Notes: generated from the sequence alone by a model not told the origin. A stretch of DNA of 64,000 nucleotides from Hippophae tibetana (GCA_037013495.1 CM072812.1:40173001-40237000), one strand, 5' to 3'; positions 1-12,645 are shown, numbered from the stretch's first letter. Numbers and translations: made by a program.

Positions 1-347
1 GAGACACAGCAGAAGAGCTCAGTCCAAATGCCTCCTTCATTGTGTGTGATGTCACTACAGAGTTGCTACTGTATATTCGTGGACATTATTAACTTCTAAT
101 TCATAGGCTATTATTCTTAATCGTTGTAAATATTATAATTAACTAGTAAGATTTTATTATATTTTATTGTATAAATTTTTAAATGTAATTATACTCTTAA
201 TTTTAATATAATATGAGTTTTAATATTATAATTAATAAATTTATTATAATTTATATTAAAAAATAGAATTAATTGAGATTTATATGGTCACAGTTTAAGT
301 ATTCTCAAGATAATAGACATATCATTTGGTTACGGTTTTATAAAAGA
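1..347. other. AT-rich stretch with no recognisable gene
   Basis: No coding similarity, RNA gene or clear repeat border was recognised. From about 120 the sequence is almost pure A/T. It leads into the inverted repeat at 348-420. Confidence 0.5.
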
Positions 348-420
348 CTGAGGTCATAGACATACTCTATAACCTTAGTTTTTAAAAGACCGAAGCTATA
401 GGATATGTCTATGGCCTCAG
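348..420. repeat. Inverted repeat (hairpin), transposon-subterminal type
   Basis: Arms of 17 bases at 348-364 (CTGAGGTCATAGACATA) and 404-420 (TATGTCTATGGCCTCAG) are reverse complements with one mismatch, and the sequence between them (CTATAACCTTAG / CCGAAGCTATAG) continues the pairing imperfectly. Related words (CTATGG, CATAG, CTCAG) continue to about 510. Clustered palindromes of this kind are usual near CACTA or Mutator termini. No transposon end was found beside it, so family assignment is inference. Confidence 0.6.
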
Positions 421-640
421 TTAAAAATCAAGACCATAGGTAACAATCTATGATCTTTCTTACTTACCCCTCAGTTTTCAGAACTATGGTCATAGAACTA
501 CGATCAAGATTAAAAAATAATATCATATATCAATATTTTAGTAGTCTAAAATTACATTTGTATGTTTTGTTCACGAATATCGTTAACATTCACATAAACT
601 TCACAATTCTTATCCTTCTTCCTCAATTAAATTTCATCCC

Positions 641-2170
641 ATGGTCAATCGAGCTAAACATGGAATACTCAAGCCTAAAACATCGATCCCTTCCATCCAC
701 TATTAAACACAATGTATAGGAACCTGTATCTATCAATGCAGTATTGCATGCTCCTTTATGGAAGGAATCTATTCCATTGGAATTTAATGCTCTTGTAAAC
801 AATGGTACTCGGACTTTGGTACCACTTCCAAAAGATAAAATTATTATTTTTAATAAATGGATATTTTTTGTTAAAGAACTAATAGATGGTACTTTAAAAA
901 AAAAAGAGAATCGAAGGTGGTGGCACTTGGATACAAGCAACAAGCTAGGTTTGATTTCACCCAAAATTTTAGTCCAGGCTACTGTTAGATCATCCTCACA
1001 CTTAATCTATCAGGAAGATGGAATTTACATAAACTTAACATCAATAATGCCTTTTTAAATGGCAAGTGGAATGAGAAAGTTTATATGATCCGACCAAAGG
1101 GTTTTGAAAATCCTACGTGTCTATAATATGTTTGCAAATTTCACAAAGCTATATAAGGATTAGAAGTAGCTCTTAGGGCTTGGTTTGATACCTTGAGACT
1201 TGCCCTTTTACAGATGGGATTTATGTAGTCAAAATCTGATAGTTTTCTCTTTGTCAAGATAACATTAGTGACCACAATTTATCTCCTAGGTTATGTACGT
1301 AGATGACATCATCTTAACTGCATGTAATGACAATGAAGTTCACAATTTTATTGAAGTTCTTCACCAATAATTCTCTCTCAAATATCTTGGGTTATTGAAC
1401 TATTTTCTTGGTATTGATATCAAGAGAATATCAAATGGAAATCTATTTCTTTTACAAAACAAATATGCCACAGAATTATTAGCCAAAACACACATGACTG
1501 ATTGCGAAGAAATTCCTTCACCTATGTCAACACCTGAGAGCTTATCTAATTATGAGGAAGATGTTATTAAAAATGCTACTGACTATCGTAGTGTAGTAAG
1601 AGCTCTACAATATCTTACTATAACCATACCAGATCTTTCTTATGTTATTAATAAAGTCTGCTAGTATATGTCTAAACCTTTTAAGCCTCACTGATTGGCT
1701 GTGAAGATACTTTTAAGATATTTAAATGATACATGTTCTTATGGCATTAATTTTTAAGCATCAGATTCTCATTTGCTTCAAGGATTTGCTAATGTTGATT
1801 GGCCATATAGTAAAAATAATAGGAGATATACTTCAGCTTTGATTATTTATTTGGGTGCTAATCCTATTTATTGGTCATCCAGAAAACAAGACACTCTCTC
1901 AAGATCCAGTATAGAAGTTGAATACCAAACTTTAGCTACTGTTTCAGCAGAAATCACGTGAGTTGGGTCTTTGTTAAGTGAACTACAAATTACTTTTCCT
2001 AATATTCACGGTCTAAAGTGACAATATGAATACTGTGGCACTTACAACCAATGTTGTGTGTCATGCACATATAAACATGTTGAAACTGATTTACACTTTA
2101 TACATAATTGAGTTTTAGCTCATAAATTTGTTATTATTCATTTACCCTCACCAAATCTTTAACCATTTCA
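641..2170 (+). pseudogene. Ty1/copia pol remnant (RT and RNase H, heavily mutated)
   Basis: This was the 3' half of a copia polyprotein. From 641 it reads PMVNRAKHGILKPK, the linker typical just before copia reverse transcriptase. RT continues as NGTRTLVPLPKDK with FNKWIFFVKE near 800-880, then YVDDIILT (codons from 1296), the catalytic aspartate pair, and MNYFLGIDI from 1395. RNase H follows at about 1773-1961 (YWSSRKQDTLSRSSIEVEYQ), and the polyprotein C-terminus lies near 2080-2160. Gag, protease and integrase are absent, and stops and frameshifts break the frame many times (for example 1058-1395 and 1664-1773). Non-functional. The lineage within copia was not resolved. Confidence 0.9.
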
Positions 2171-2220
2171 TTTTTTTTATTTTCATAGAAGCAAACTCAA
2201 TGTAATTTACATGCAATTAA

Positions 2221-2232
2221 GTTTTGGGGGGA
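2221..2232 (+). promoter_or_regulatory. Copia polypurine tract
   Basis: GTTTTGGGGGGA ends directly before the TGTTA that opens the 3' LTR. A purine run at this place primes plus-strand DNA synthesis in LTR retrotransposons. Its position after the pol remnant supports the assignment. Confidence 0.75.
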
Positions 2233-2662
2233 TGTTACCCATACTATGCTGATATTGCAGATAACAATATATATTATAGTAAATAACAAATCAGCACATG
2301 CTACCAATGAATGCAACGATGCTGATGAGAAAAAGAATATTGTAGCTGATAGAGGTGCAACTGTTAGCATAGAAAACACGTGTAAGGAGAATCAAAACAA
2401 ACACATGTAAGTCAAAAGATAATGCATGGAAGAGTAAACATGGCATCAATCAAGTAAAAGAATACATGTGCTTAGGAATTTTGTAACTGAATTATGTTTT
2501 AAAGTACTTAATTAGTGCTCAAGTTTAGAATTTACATTTCAGCTATAAATACAAAATATATTACACAAATGTAGTTATTGGTTTTCTTTAATCTAAAAAT
2601 TACAACAATGCTATCATCTTCCTTATTTATGCTATAATTCATTCTCTTCTTTGGTTTCTGCA
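2233..2662 (+). repeat. 3' LTR of the copia remnant (right border approximate)
   Basis: The LTR starts with TGTTACCC after the polypurine tract and contains a TATA box, TATAAATA at 2544-2551. A plausible end is the TTTCTGCA closing at 2662, but no 5' LTR exists in the window for comparison, so the right border is a guess. No target duplication could be tested. Confidence 0.6.
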
Positions 2663-3589
2663 ACTAAAAACTGTTTTTCTGCATTTGAAACTTTACACAT
2701 ATGGCCAAGTTTCGAACTTTAAACATGCGAATTAATGCAAATACTATTCAACCAATTATAATTAATAAACAATCGTAATCGAATTATGTGATTTTTGTTC
2801 TCACTAAACCTAATTTACCTAATTTTCTTCAATTGTTACGTTCATAAAAATCCAGTTATTGAATTTCTTCTTTGCTTTAACTTTGGATTCCTATGTTTTT
2901 GCTAGTTACTTTTTAGATTTTTTCGATTATCATAATTAAAACTTTTTTAATTTTAACTTATAAATTCAAAATACATAAAATACCATTTAATTTAAAAAAA
3001 ATATCACAATATGGTTTATTTGTACTTAGTTTTTGGTTATATGGCTATAAGTTGTAACTGATTGCAATAGAAGATTATATCTTAGATTTTTTAGAGAGTT
3101 GATGAATCAATTGAAAAAAGAATTGAGTCATATTAACGAGAAGATACATTAATCTTCTAAGTAATTTTAATAAAAATGGTTTGAAACAAATTACTTTGAT
3201 TAAAAGTTGTTTTAATATAAATAATTAGGGTGCATTAATAATCATGAATTAATGAAAACAAATTAAATAAAATTGAGAGTGATAGAATTAATAAGAATGA
3301 ATCAAATATATAAATTTATTATGTTTACACGATCATAATAAATGTGAAAGTAAATTATGTAAATGTTAAGAATAAGAATGAAGAAGAATATAAATACACA
3401 TGCATTTATAAATAATCCTTTCATTTACATTTACTGTGAAATATTAATCTTACTATTATATAGTTTATAAAAATAAATAATTATAATTATTAACAATAAA
3501 TATATCATATATTTTACATAAAATAGAATTTATTTTTTAAATAAATAAAAATGTACAGTTTCTCTCTATTAAGTTAAAATTATTTATTT
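2663..3589. other. AT-rich intergenic DNA, no gene seen
   Basis: Nothing coding was recognised. The beginning of the Athila-like 5' LTR may lie in the last 100-200 bases, but clear similarity to the 3' copy begins only near 3590. Confidence 0.5.
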
Positions 3590-4797
3590 TCTATTTATTG
3601 AAAAAATATAGATTTTTTAGATTTTTTGAAATTGTTTTAGGATTTTATGATTTTTATTTGATAGATGAATTAACTTAGAAAGAAAATTGATATATTTCGC
3701 ATCTTATCTTATTCTTTTAACCATCGTAATTTATCCTATTCTTTTGATACGTGGTATACACTAATCTTATTTTCATCATAATACCAACAATCCTAGTTAC
3801 ATCTTGATTTGATTTTTATCTCTTATAAATATAAAACAATATCATACAAAATAGAGAAAAATAATAAAATATACAGATTTAGATAAAGAATTTATAGAAT
3901 TAAGTTGAGTGCAAGAATATAAAAGAAGATTAAAGAGGCAATTAAAATATTTGAATATCAAATTTAAGAGTATTCATCATAATATTTCTTCTAATTTCTT
4001 TTATTGTTTTCATGAATAATATTCTGAATTTCTTATTTTTTTACTTAGCTAATTTAATATTTGATTGTGAGTGATTTCAAAGCCTTAAACATAGATTGCA
4101 GTATTTAATAAGATTTGTAATATTCTTCTCAACTATTCTTCTTGATTATGTATTAATTCTCAATTTTAATCTTTAGATGAATTTTCTTGATTGAATAATT
4201 AGATTAATTCATCGTTTAATTAATTTAGCTGATTGGGTACATAAACGCTTGAATAATTTAAATAATTAGTGATAAATTTCTTACAATAAGGATTAACACT
4301 CAAGATAATTAAACCGAGTTTGTGTGTTTAACCATGATCTAATTTTCTTCTTGAAATTGAATGTTTTTAATAGAATAAATTTAGAGAGCTTATTCTAATT
4401 TGTTTAAAAGAAAGAGTTAGGTTAAGAATTTGTTTAATTCAATGAATAGGTAAGAAGAAATCGAGACTTTCGAGTTTGTGAATTTCTCTAAGTTGATATG
4501 ATCAAAGAATATGACTAATTATATGTTAGTGGTGTAGGATGATCTTACAATTATTCTTTTATTCGAATCTTTTTATATTTTGTTTTTATATTTATTAATC
4601 TTAAATTGATAGAATAATTTGTAGTTTAAAATAAACCAAAAACTTCTTTTACTAATTTTAATTAACTTACCAATGAGCTAATAATTAGAAGTACATATTA
4701 TTACCAATTTTCATGAGTATGACAACCATTATTCTTAAAATTACTTATTATTTGTACATGATCACGTATACTTATATGTTTTCAATTGTGTTAAGTT
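3590..4797 (+). repeat. 5' LTR of an Athila/Ogre-like gypsy element (5' end truncated or diverged)
   Basis: From about 3590 the sequence follows the 3' LTR at 15252-16617 closely. Shared landmarks are the TTGATAG.TGAATTAACTTAGAAAG block (3659 against 15417), the TCTTATAAATATAAAA TATA region (near 3822 against 15580), and the CTTGATT/AATTTATCGTTAATTAATTT block. The first 340 or so bases present in the 3' copy are not recognisable here. It ends just before a degenerate tRNA-Asp-type primer site. Confidence 0.75.
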
Positions 4798-4799
4798 TT

Positions 4800-4817
4800 T
4801 GACGTCATTGTTGGAGA
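4800..4817 (+). promoter_or_regulatory. Degenerate primer-binding site, tRNA-Asp type
   Basis: TGACGTCATTGTTGGAGA resembles the motif TGGCGCCGTTGCCGGGGA of plant Athila/Ogre gypsy elements, which is complementary to the 3' end of tRNA-Asp. The differences look like ordinary CpG decay (C to T, G to A). It directly follows the 5' LTR, as a primer site should. Confidence 0.7.
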
Positions 4818-5012
4818 TTGATTTAACAATTCTTCTAATAGTTGCTATTTTTTAATTATTTATTTTTTCTTCAATATTGTTTTCTTTATTTTTTAAAATT
4901 AATTAATTTTATTTAGTTTATTATTATTAATTTTATTTTTAGTAGAGATTTATTTTATTTTATTTATCTTTGGCTACTAGTTTTTTCTTTAAATATTGAA
5001 TATCAAGGGAAT

Positions 5013-5634
5013 ATGAATACACATATGGATGTGACATGCCTTATATACAATGGATTTCTCGAGCCATACTTTGAACATCAACAAGATAATTAGGACTACT
5101 CTAATGCTATGGGTGGATTTGAAAGTCGGAGGCCTTAGTATGACCAATATTCTAACATGTATACAGGATAGTGGGATCATCAATACCCAAGCTATTTTTA
5201 TATAAATCTAATAGAGAATTTCAACATCACACCTAATTTTCCAATCTCAATGCCACTACTAACTTTAACCACTCATGGTAAGTCTCTTGATAATTTAGTG
5301 AATACCATCACTGCTAACACAAATTTCAGTAGAGGAGTTCAACATGGAACCTAGCTTCACATTCTCAATGTCACAACTCACTCCACCTAATCAAGGTAAG
5401 TCTCTAGAGGACCTCATAATTGTTATGGCTATTGATAATGTTAAATTTTAGCATAAATCCAATGCTAATATCAAAAATATAGAGGCTCAAATTTGTTAAC
5501 TGGTTACAGTAGTGGAAAGACTATAACCACAAGTAGTTGTTGAACTCCCCTCCCAAATAGATGTTAAATCCAGAGAAACCATCAATGCCATTATTATAGA
5601 GAGTGGTAAACAATTAAAGAAGCCTCAAAGGATC
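5013..5634 (+). pseudogene. Athila-like gag fragment, part 1
   Basis: With stops read through, this resembles the C-terminal half of Athila gag. YDQYSNMYTG followed by WDHQYPSYF near 5140-5200 matches the usual PYSNTYNPGW..HPNFSW block. NANIKNIEAQI near 5462 and a PSQIDVKSRETINAI stretch followed by ESGKQLKKPQ near 5550-5630 match the LETQIGQ and NPRE..KAVTLRSGKEL blocks. The N-terminal gag core is missing between primer site and fragment. The frame is broken by several stops. CACTA-A splits it at 5634, and it resumes at 13202. Confidence 0.75.
5632..5634. repeat. Left target-site duplication ATC of CACTA-A
   Basis: ATC stands before the element and again at 13199-13201 after it. Removing the element and one ATC rejoins the gag reading KKPQRI with TPKES, so this is an authentic 3-bp CACTA duplication. 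Confidence 0.85.
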
Positions 5635-6269
5635 CCTACGAATGATATATACAAAGAAAAGACTTTGAGTTTAAAGTCAGTTTAACTCGTGAACAGACTT
5701 TAAATTCTATAATTGTTTTGCACATTTTACTCATTTTCTACTATCTTCACAACCTATATCTGATCACATAATAGCATAAAAAACCAAAATATGTTTAAAA
5801 GAGTTTTTAAATACTACAAATAATTGAACAAATTAAATATTACTTAAGTACTTGAGAATTAAATTTATTACAAAAAATAATTTACATACAATATATATAT
5901 ATATATAACTTAAATTGCAAATAAAATTATGTCGCCTCTTTTGTGATTTTATGATATTCCCACTTTATTTCAAGGAGAGAAAGCTTGGTTTGCTTAGATT
6001 TACCAGTAATGTCTCATTCATAGTGACTCGGGAACTAGGCAAGAGAGATGAGATGAAGTTTGCGCATAAAAACAAGTCCATATAATAATTCATTCCTCTA
6101 GATACATAGCACATAAACATCCATCAAACAAATTGCCCAAAATTTAGGGACAAAGGAATAAAGAAATTAAAGCATTATAAAAATCACCATGGTGTTGTCT
6201 TATGTTATTCAATATCATTAGATTCTTTTCATGATTCTTCTTGTAATGTTACGATTTGAACCATGTGTT

Positions 6270-6980
6270 CTACCCATTTTTCTTGTAAATCATCAAAAAT
6301 TTGCATATCATAGCCCGACTTTTCCAACCAAAGAACGAAATGTATTTAAATTCAAAATAAAAATGTATTATCATAAATTCACAATAATAACTTATATATG
6401 TTAAAAAAAATGTATTAGTAAAAGAGATTATCACATCTTTAATTGGAATGTTGATATTTGAGATGATTTTGCTCATAAATTTCATGAAAAAAGTAACCAC
6501 ACATGACTTCATCATTTTATTGTAGAACCTACAAAAAACAAGTGTACATGGTTTTTCATATTTGCACATATTTATTATTCAATAGTAAAATTAATTAAAT
6601 TATTAATATTCGCTTGTATATACCATAACTTTGTCCCATATAAGCTTATGGGATTTTTTGAGGGCAATGCCCCTACTCTCGTTCCACAGCTTTCATGCCC
6701 TATCAAAGTTTAAAATAGTTAACTCTTTATTAAATATTACAAAGAACAATAGAAGAAAAATAGCTAGCTATAACTCTTACATTTCAACAACTTCTTTTGT
6801 ATCTTTACTCAACTTTATGAAAGATGAGTCATAGTACCAAACATAATTTCCATATAGACCAAGGATTATCAAAATCCAATGATTTTGGCCTTGTTCAAAC
6901 TTTAGTGACCAAGGGATTATCAACTTCTAATTTATGTTAAGTGTTGATGTCCTATCACATAATTGTTTAGCTCTAATGCT
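6270..6980 (-). pseudogene. CACTA-A Ulp1-like cysteine protease (C-terminal part)
   Basis: Ulp1 (C48) proteases cleave SUMO-type conjugates with a His-Asp-Gln-Cys centre; many plant TEs carry relatives of unknown role. Here HWILII (near 6885) and WYYDS (near 6830) give the His and Asp positions, matching HWMFVI and WYYDS in CACTA-B. VMCGYF keeps the Cys codon (minus strand, 6501-6499), but the T run right after it is one base longer than in CACTA-B, which shifts the frame before the FMKFMSKII helix. About 150 bases lie between the two blocks. The paralogue at 32138-33105 is broken differently. Confidence 0.75.
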
Positions 6981-7599
6981 AACATTCTTCTCTTGATATT
7001 GATTGATAAATGATGAATCATATAACATTATTAAATATGATGAGTGATTAGCTTGAAGTCGACAATAACATGCTCTATATAAAATAAATATATAAATAAT
7101 TAGATATTATAAATATAACTATATGTTCTACATAAATGAAAGTTATTTACTGATTGAGGATTCATCTTGTCCACACTTGAATTATACTTAAATCGATCAT
7201 TTGATATTCAAACAGCTACAATATGCACTTGATTGATATATATGTTTACCCAATGTCTACACCAAAAATTTATCTAAGAAATGGCACAATCCATCCATCA
7301 TTTATGCTAGTCTTGCTCGCAACAATAGTTATCAAAGAGTCAAGATTTCTGTTGAAGTTTATAGCATATCCATAACTATACTTTTTACATGGCTTTTTCT
7401 TGAATGACTTAGTGCGTGATGATTGCCCACTAGACATAAATTGCCCATGAGATACCTACTTTGTATCTCTTAAATGTTCCACACTTACTAATTCTAGTAT
7501 AATAGACTAAAGAAGAAATATTATATATGTTACTAACAATAAAAGAAGAATAATATAATAGAAGTAGTAAAAAATTGTTAAGTAAAAAAATAGTACCAT

Positions 7600-8870
7600 G
7601 TCAAAATTTATCACAACTTGACTCGACGGACAAGCCACATATTATCCAACCGCTTCTTGGACATTGGTAGCATCAGAAGGCACAAGTTGTGAACAATCAT
7701 GGAACAATGATTTGACAAATATTGATTATGAATCATTCGATCATTGCTTAATTGTTGTACCGTTCCAATAGCAACATAGTCCATAAATGATGGATGTTTC
7801 AACAAATATTTCATATTATGTAAAAAAACTCAAACGTTATATATATATATTAAATAAAATAAAAATAATAGGCTATCTACATAAACTTTAAATCTTACCA
7901 CAAATGATTCATCAAATGGAGGAGGAATCATATGTGGGGTAGCTATTGGAAGGACATTTTCATCAAAACATTCATCATGATGTGATGGATGGTAAGATTG
8001 CATTAGAGATATTAAATCACTACCTGATTGCATATGCATTCGTGGCATAAATTGAGGACCAATAGAATGACTATATCCCATATAGAATATAGGTTAGGCA
8101 CTATGAGATTGCATGCTTGGAATGGATGGTGGCATGCCTGACATGGATACTTGCATGCCTGGCCAATAGGACATGCCCTGATTATAGTATGGTGCCATGC
8201 CTGACATGTGTTGTGTAATCTGATGTTCTTCCTTAATAATTTGAAATTCATCCATACGTCAATAATCCACAAAGTCTTTCCATACTTGGGGTTCAATCTA
8301 TAGGTGTTTTCAAGGATTTTGTATAGCTCTTCTTCATCAAGTGGTTCCAAATATGGAAACATATAATTTTTGACCAATTTGGAAGTTTTGTATTCCTTTC
8401 ATGCCTTATTCGCAATCTTATAACACTTATTCTTCCAAGTATCAAGGACTTTAAAATGATTCTGTAAAAACACACATTTTAGATAAGATATAACAAAAAA
8501 AAATATAATATATGTAATTAGTTATAAAAAAAAACTTACATAAATAGTTTTCATATCTTGTACTTTTCAACATCGTCAACCTTAGTTCAATCAATTATAT
8601 TGATTGGTATACTTGACTTCACAAGTCTACCAATAGAAGATTTCAATTATTGGCCATTTTCTCTTAATGGAATACCAGTAGCATCAAATTGAATGAGTAC
8701 TATATCATCTGGGTTAAGTGGAGAATAAGGTATATTAGCCCAACTCTTTCTTTTCAAATGCCTCAATGGATCATTTGGATCTACAATCTCTGGTAACCTA
8801 GGATCCATGAAATATCTACAAACAATGATGAAATAGAAATTAATTGACAATTTCAAGTCTAAACATATAA
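7600..8870 (-). pseudogene. CACTA-A second protein: Transposase_24-like plus DUF8039-like region
   Basis: Reading leftward, FMDPRLPEIVDPNDP (from about 8810) opens the protein, and IPLRENGQ follows near 8660. NYMFPYLEPLDEEELYKI (near 8360) matches the CACTA-B copy at 30500. A Met-, Gln- and Pro-rich linker covers about 8080-8230. MKYLLKHPSF at 7814 starts a segment matching 31711-31950 in CACTA-B, which resembles the DUF8039 pattern (AIG.VQQLS then IHNQYL). En/Spm-type Transposase_24 proteins are thought to assist transposition; that role is family knowledge. Stops and frameshifts throughout. Confidence 0.7.
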
Positions 8871-8959
8871 ACAAGAGTTATTAGAATAATATGGAACATA
8901 CATTATGTTTAATTAAGTTGTTGATCGTATATATATATTCCTTCACAATACTTTGGGTT

Positions 8960-9560
8960 CATGATGAAGAATCATCTTCATCAATTAGATCATCACATAC
9001 ATTAGGAAATTTGTTTGAGAAATGACAAATATTGGATAATGTATCAAGCATGTCATCATCTTCTAAAGTGTCACAATAGTAGAACTCTTTTTTGGAGGCA
9101 TTAACACAATAGACCATATTGGGTCAATTTGATCGCTCACATAAAATACTTGTTTTGCATGAAGTGCTAACGTGAAAGGATCATCAATGTGGCTTATCTT
9201 CAATAAATTTACAAGGGTAAATCCAAAATCATCTATTTTATATCCAACACTGATAACATCTTCAACCCAATCATACAAAAATACAGTTTCATGGAAGGCC
9301 TCATAATCGAGTTCCCAAATTTCTTGAATTATAACATAATATGTTCTATCAAAAAGTACAGGATTACCATCTTTTGAATTGGAAAATTGCCTAGTTTATG
9401 CAACCATCTTCACACCACTATTCAGATTTACTCAAACTTTGTCCCTTGCTTGAGTTGTAAACCTCGATCCATTAAATGTGAAACTAGAATATGATTTGAC
9501 ATCGAATTTTGGACCATGTGCAAGCCATTCTAAACTTTATGTTATTTTATGATTGGGTTT
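8960..9560 (-). pseudogene. CACTA-A DUF4216 domain of the transposase
   Basis: DUF4216 usually lies at the C-terminus of plant CACTA TNP2 transposases. The stretch from 9278 leftward (YDWVEDVISVGYKIDDFGF, TLVNL, HAKQVFYVSDQIDP) follows the family pattern of a WVD..GYK.DEFGFTLVN core and a QVFYV.DP.D motif. The matching DNA in CACTA-B is cut twice by LTRs (23690/27599 and 27757/29609). This intact layout in A shows exactly where those insertions fell. Confidence 0.85.
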
Positions 9561-9849
9561 ATTGAGTTCAACTCGAATCTATTCATATAAAAACATGAAA
9601 TGTGTTTAAAACAAAGTTTTAAAACATTATATAGAAGTACTAATGAATTCTTGTATGTAACACTTACATTGTTATGAAACCAATTAATAATCCCTCGTTT
9701 ATGTTCATCATACAACCATTTTTCTCTTCCTTTAATGAGGATCAATCATTAGTAAGTTTAAATGAATTTTGTTATGTTATTAAAGATATATCAATTAGGT
9801 ATCATTAATAGTTAAATAAAAAATAATTTTATTTTAAATGAAAAGGTTG

Positions 9850-10700
9850 AACCTGTCATCACTTACTGTATGTACGGTTGGACCTCATTATTATTTACTA
9901 AAATGATTCGGTGTGCTTTTTCCCATCGAGTACAATCAGTAAATAATTTCTTACTACCACTAAGCATAGGGTTATCGACTTGGATCATGTGAAGTTCTAA
10001 GAACAACTTGTGTGTATGATTCCCAATTTCAGTGCAACCACTAAAGTATTCAAAACAAAACTCAATGGCCTCTTCAACAATGTAACGTTCCACCATGCAT
10101 CATTCAAGACAATTTCTATTATTTACATATCTTTTAAGGACTTGTGTGTATCTCTCAAAAAGGATAAATCCACCTTAAGTAAGTAGGACCACAAAATTGA
10201 ACCTCTCGAACGAAATGAACACACAAGTGAATCATAATATTGAAAAAAGAAGGAGGAAAATATTTTTCAAGTAGACACAAATTCTCCACCACATCTTTAT
10301 GTAAAGAGTTTAACTTGTCAATTGATATAGATTTATTGCATATTGTATTGAAGAATGAACAAAGAGAAATTATAGATAATCGAACATGTTTTGGAAGAAT
10401 TGACCTAATAGCAATTGGTAAAAACTATTGCATTAAGATATGACGGTCATGTGATTTCAATCCATAAAGTTTCTTATTGGTGATAGACATAAAATTTCTT
10501 AAGTTGGATGAGTAACCATCAGAAACTTTCACACCCACCAAACATATACAAAAATTATCCTTCTCTTTTATTGACATTGTATATGATGCTAGTGGCAAAA
10601 ATGTTCGATTCTTATTATTTTCTACCCTTGGTGCCAATTTAGATCCAGTCTTGCTTTAATTTCATCCTTCGTTTTTTCAGGTATATTAAGTAATGTACCA
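9850..10700 (-). pseudogene. CACTA-A DUF4218 domain of the transposase
   Basis: MVERYIVEEAIEFCFEYFSG from 10096 leftward matches the C-terminal part of DUF4218 in plant TNP2 transposases. Upstream, YSSNLRNFMSITNKKLYGLK, HDRHILMQ and EKYFPP blocks (10290-10540) give the N-terminal part. The CACTA-B counterpart is 22580-23230. Frame is lost several times. Confidence 0.85.
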
Positions 10701-10859
10701 ATCAAGCTCTCACATAAAATTTTCTCAATGTGTATCACATCTAAGATGTAATGAATGTATAGGTTTTTCTAATAAGTTAATTCCCAAAATATTGATTTTT
10801 TATTCCAATACCATTGATATACCGATTCAATAACATTTTTCTTTTCACCTCTTTTATAA

Positions 10860-11750
10860 GTTGACCTCTTTTGTTTCCTTCTATCAGTGAGTATTCTTTT
10901 TTTCATATTTTCATATCGTTTGAATGTCATACCATTTAATTTTCTTAATATCTCAACACCTCACAAAGGTCTTGGTGTAGGATCGTGATCTTCTTCACTA
11001 TCAAACAGTTTGTTTTAGTATCTAAACTTGTGTCCAGATGGAAAAATCTTCTATGTCTTCTATAAGACATCTTTTTTTTCGTGAACAAGATAAGTTGTAG
11101 AAGTACCATCAATACAAATAGGACATCCCATATAACCTTTTGTTGGATGTCCTGATAAGTTCCCATAGGTAGGAAAATCATTAATTTTCCATAAAAGGAT
11201 CCCTCTCAAGTTAAAGTATTCTTTTTTATGTGCATTGTAAAAATTTACACCATCATTCCACAACTTCTTTAAATCATCTATTAGAGGTTGCAAATATACA
11301 TCAATATCAACTCTGGTTCTTTTGGTACTAGGATCAATAATGTTAACATCATGAATTTTCTTTTCATACAAAACTAGGGATGAAGGTTATATGTTACCAT
11401 AATTACTGGCCAACAGTTATATCTACTACTAAGGGAAATGTGTGGATTAATTCCACCAGCAGTAATGGAAAGACTAAGATTGTGCGGATTAGATGCAAAT
11501 TGAGGGGATAAATTATCTACTACTTTCCAATTTGGAGAATCACAAGGATGACATAGCATCCCATCATTGTATTGATTACTTAAACGTCAAGTCAACATCT
11601 TTGATGTCTCTTTACTTTTGAACAACCTTTGAAAGCAAGGAATCAAAGGAAAGTACCAAAGAAAATCTTTGGAGGCGTGCCTTTCTTAGGTGTTGTTTCC
11701 TTCTAAAAGTTTTTTAAAGGTTTCGGAATCATCCTCACATAGTTAATCTT
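10860..11750 (-). pseudogene. CACTA-A TNP2 transposase core, with internal deletion
   Basis: TNP2 is the DDE-type transposase of En/Spm elements. Clear blocks read leftward: PLIP.FQ.LFKSKE (near 11650), LCHPCDSPNWKVVDNLSPQF (11553), SITAGGINPH then WPVIMVTYNLHP (to 11374), VDIDVYLQPLIDDLKKLW (11310), INDFPTYGNLSGHPTKGYMG with CPICIDGT (11190-11090). Compared with CACTA-B, about 310 bases corresponding to roughly 21145-21455 are missing: the sequence passes from DDSETFKKLL straight to TTPKKG. This removes the YPKCKKYTKMS N-terminal block. Stops elsewhere. Confidence 0.88.
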
Positions 11751-11759
11751 CAACATCAT

Positions 11760-12078
11760 GAAACATATTTTTTGTCTATACATTATGATAAGATGTATAT
11801 AATCCACTCATATTCTTATTTATCTCTTCCCCACGAGTATTATCAATATTTTATCCATGATAATACCAACATTTATAACTCAAAAGAATACCACTACGGA
11901 TAAAATGATACTTAACCTCGTCAATATCATAAAAAATTTCATTTTTATATTTAACACATGAGCATCGAAACATACTAATTTCATTATTATTATTTCTACA
12001 AACAAATTCCAAGAAACTTTCAACTCCAGAAATGTAGTTTTACTTAATTCTACACTTTGACATCCAAGATTTGTCCAT
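11760..12078 (-). pseudogene. CACTA-A transposase-associated domain (TNP2 N-terminus)
   Basis: The start is chosen at 12078 because MDKSWMSKCR is identical to the start of CACTA-B (20789) and MD+SWM opens this domain in plant TNP2 proteins. A VKYHFIR block (WYYH near 11875) follows in a second frame, as in CACTA-B, so an indel lies near codon 26-35. Role: a probable DNA- or protein-binding module of the transposase (family knowledge). Confidence 0.8.
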
Positions 12079-12645
12079 TTTCTATTAATGACATTAAGCA
12101 TATTAAATATGTATCCAACCAATATATTTTAGATATTATTAAATATGAATTTTCTAATTATTAAAATATCTATCAAAACATCATATAAACATAAATACAT
12201 AAAAACCAAACAATTAATAATAAACTCATAATAACATTAACAAATATATAATATTAACAATATACAATATATAATAATTTATATATTTATATAAATTCAT
12301 GTAATTAATAATATACATATTTTATACATATATATAATAATAAATATTAATAAACCTATTATACATTATATACATATAAGAATATATTATATATATATTT
12401 CATGTGTACATGTAAATAATTTTCAAAAATTTAAGTTTAAAATAAATTAATATATATCAAATACCTAAATACATAAAATTATTAAAATAAATAAATGAAT
12501 AAAAATACATTCTTCTCTTCTAATCTTGAATAAAAATACACAACCTACATAACATAAAATTTATACATATACATAAGAACACATAATATACAATAAATAA
12601 ATAAATATGAATAATAAGTGTAAAATAATTCATATAAATACTTAC
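12079..12645 (-). other. CACTA-A 5' UTR intron (donor conserved with B and C)
   Basis: On the minus strand the donor reads CTCTTGTAAGTATTT (12650-12636), and CACTA-B has TCTTGTAAGTATTTC (20412-20426) at the same place. The region is nearly pure A/T, as plant introns are. The acceptor is probably the TAG just before the start codon (ATTAATAGAAAATGG). No transcript data, so the intron is inferred. Confidence 0.5.
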
